Source: Agrobacterium rosae (GTDB taxonomy: Bacteria > Pseudomonadota > Alphaproteobacteria > Rhizobiales > Rhizobiaceae). From it: DNA of 64,000 bases. Positions within the stretch are counted from its first letter, which is position 1. Each line of letters opens with the position of its first letter. Shown here piece by piece: positions 63,011 through 64,000 of the stretch. The translations under genes were made by a program, and so were the position numbers. The DNA lies in NCBI RefSeq assembly GCF_002915175.1, contig NZ_NXEJ01000007.1, positions 124,285 to 188,284 of the forward strand, written 5' to 3'. The notes beneath the pieces are model-generated. The model searched no databases, had not been told where the DNA came from, and saw only the letters and a list, made by a program, of their open reading frames with translations.

Positions 63011-64000
63011 TTACACCGAAGGGTGTGAGGCCTGAACCGTTGCAAGGGCCGCCATGTTCACCACACCACGTGATGTCACCGTTGGTGACAGGATGTGGAC
63101 GGGCAGGGCCGAGCCGAGCAGGATCGGGCCGACATGCAGGCCTTCGGTCATGGTGCGCACGACGCCGAGCGTGATGTTGGCCGAATCGAGGTTCGGGAAG
63201 ACCAGAAGGTTTGCTTCGCCCGACAAGGCGCTGTTGGGCATGGCGCGCTTGCGCAGGATTTCAGACAGGGCAGAGCCACCCTGCATTTCGCCATCGATTT
63301 CCAGTTCCGGTGCAGCACCGCGCACGATCTGAAGCGCACGACGCATCTTGCGAGCGCTTTCCGAATCGCGCGAACCGAAATTCGAATGGCTGACCAGCGC
63401 GATTTTCGGCGTGATACCGAAGCGCTTGATTTCCTTAGAGGCCAGTATCGCAAGTTCGGCCAGATCTTCCGCCGTCGGTTCGTAATTGACGAAAGTGTCG
63501 GTCAGGAAGATCGCGCCTTGCTGGGTAATCAGCAGGCTGAGGCCGCCGAATGTGTGGGCACCTTCACGTTTGCCGATAATCTGGTTGACGTCACGCAGAT
63601 GCCGGTCGAAGCGGCCTTCGAGACCGCAGATCAACGCATCCGCTTCACCGCGCTTGACGGACAACGCGCCGATGACGGTGCTGTTGGTGCGAACGATGGT
63701 GCGGGCTGCTTCCGGGTTGATACCGGCGCGACCAACCAGCGCGAAGTAGTCATCGACATATTCACGGTAGCGCGGATCATCCTCGGGATTGACCACGGCA
63801 AAGTCTGCATTCGGGCGAATGCGAAGGCCGAAACGCTTGAGGCGGGTCTCGATGATCTGCGGACGACCGATGAGGATCGGAACGCCGGTGCCTTCTTCCA
63901 GCAGCACCTGGGCTGCGCGCAGCACGCGTTCGTCTTCGCCTTCGGCAAAAATGATGCGCTTCTTTTCCGCTGTCTTTGCCAGGTTGAAGATCGGCTTCAT
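63011..64000 (-). CDS. maeB: NADP-dependent malic enzyme, C-terminal phosphotransacetylase-like part (5' end outside)
   Basis: Only the last 329 or so residues are present; the frame stays open to the window edge, so the gene starts beyond 64000. This part is a phosphate acetyltransferase-like domain: RIIFAEGEDERVLRAAQVLL, GRPQIIETRLKRFGLRI, KIALVSHSNFGSRDSESARK, and GSALPVHILSPTVTSRGVVN. Rhizobial NADP-malic enzymes (Tme) carry exactly this C-terminal domain, which is thought to be regulatory. A standalone Pta is the other reading, but the edge Met is not a family start. Confidence 0.82.
   Translation of the reverse strand: MKPIFNLAKTAEKKRIIFAEGEDERVLRAAQVLLEEGTGVPILIGRPQIIETRLKRFGLRIRPNADFAVVNPEDDPRYREYVDDYFALVGRAGINPEAARTIVRTNSTVIGALSVKRGEADALICGLEGRFDRHLRDVNQIIGKREGAHTFGGLSLLITQQGAIFLTDTFVNYEPTAEDLAELAILASKEIKRFGITPKIALVSHSNFGSRDSESARKMRRALQIVRGAAPELEIDGEMQGGSALSEILRKRAMPNSALSGEANLLVFPNLDSANITLGVVRTMTEGLHVGPILLGSALPVHILSPTVTSRGVVNMAALATVQASHPSV

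Noticed and set aside
63011-64000. Standalone phosphate acetyltransferase (Pta)
   Set aside because: The frame remains open at the window edge and the edge methionine is internal; rhizobial malic enzymes end in this domain.

Overview
The window reads as a contiguous piece of a Rhizobiaceae chromosome, most likely from the Agrobacterium/Rhizobium group. The evidence is gene content and order: recA-alaS-icd, the complete acpXL-fabZ-fabF2-fabF1-adh2-lpxXL cluster for the very-long-chain acyl group of lipid A, a class I PHB synthase, a cobalamin-riboswitch-controlled bluB, gatB followed downstream by the NDUFA12 and DUF2155 genes and then aat-accC-accB-aroQ, and a malic enzyme with a phosphotransacetylase domain. 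Coding density is high and GC-rich. I found no tRNA, rRNA, CRISPR array, prophage or insertion sequence. Both ends cut a gene: recA lacks its first codons and the malic enzyme gene lacks its 5' part.

Layout. 1-8.7 kb: recA, alaS, a GST, icd, a secreted protein, trmJ and murI. 8.7-11.5 kb: a 29-codon ORF, a DUF1127 protein, an acetyltransferase and two exporters. 11.6-15.3 kb: a HerA-like ATPase, TerC and rpsD with a long structured leader. 15.4-21.9 kb: gph, rpiA, DUF2059, gor, a LysR regulator, a small ORF and class II DAHP synthase. 21.9-28.5 kb (minus strand): a TadG/TadE pair and phaC-sfsA-map-radC. 28.6-35.4 kb: a lipoprotein, a 34-residue secreted peptide and the lipid A long-chain operon, which is interrupted by two different palindromic repeats. 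35.4-38.5 kb: two tandem, related PAS proteins in AT-rich surroundings, then a TauE-type permease. 38.6-42.5 kb: nucleoside hydrolase, alaC-type aminotransferase and hom. 42.6-45.2 kb: an ECF42-type sigma factor operon with its DGPF partner, an SRPBCC protein and a DoxX protein. 45.3-54.3 kb: acetyltransferases, DUF1294, gatB, NDUFA12, DUF2155, a TonB-like secreted protein, aat-accC-accB-aroQ and a ScsC-like DsbA protein. 54.4-64 kb: aminotransferase, SDR, two receiver-domain proteins, a CMD protein, a cardiolipin-synthase-like protein, a 62-residue protein, the B12 riboswitch with bluB, DUF2865 and the malic enzyme.

Genes that work together. AcpXL carries the growing very-long acyl chain. 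The FabZ-like dehydratase, a catalytic ketosynthase paired with a catalytically dead one, and an alcohol-dehydrogenase-family reductase are expected to elongate it, and LpxXL transfers it to lipid A. AccB and AccC supply acetyl-CoA carboxylase for ordinary lipid synthesis. AroG and AroQ belong to the shikimate pathway. Hom and the alaC-type enzyme belong to amino-acid metabolism. The ECF42 sigma factor, DGPF protein, SRPBCC protein and DoxX protein form one translationally linked unit.

The least explained signals are three families of long palindromic intergenic repeats (one with three copies here, two families sitting inside the lipid A operon), several Shine-Dalgarno sequences buried in hairpins, tiny ORFs with strong ribosome binding sites, and a tandem pair of standalone PAS proteins with an inverted repeat around a -10 box.
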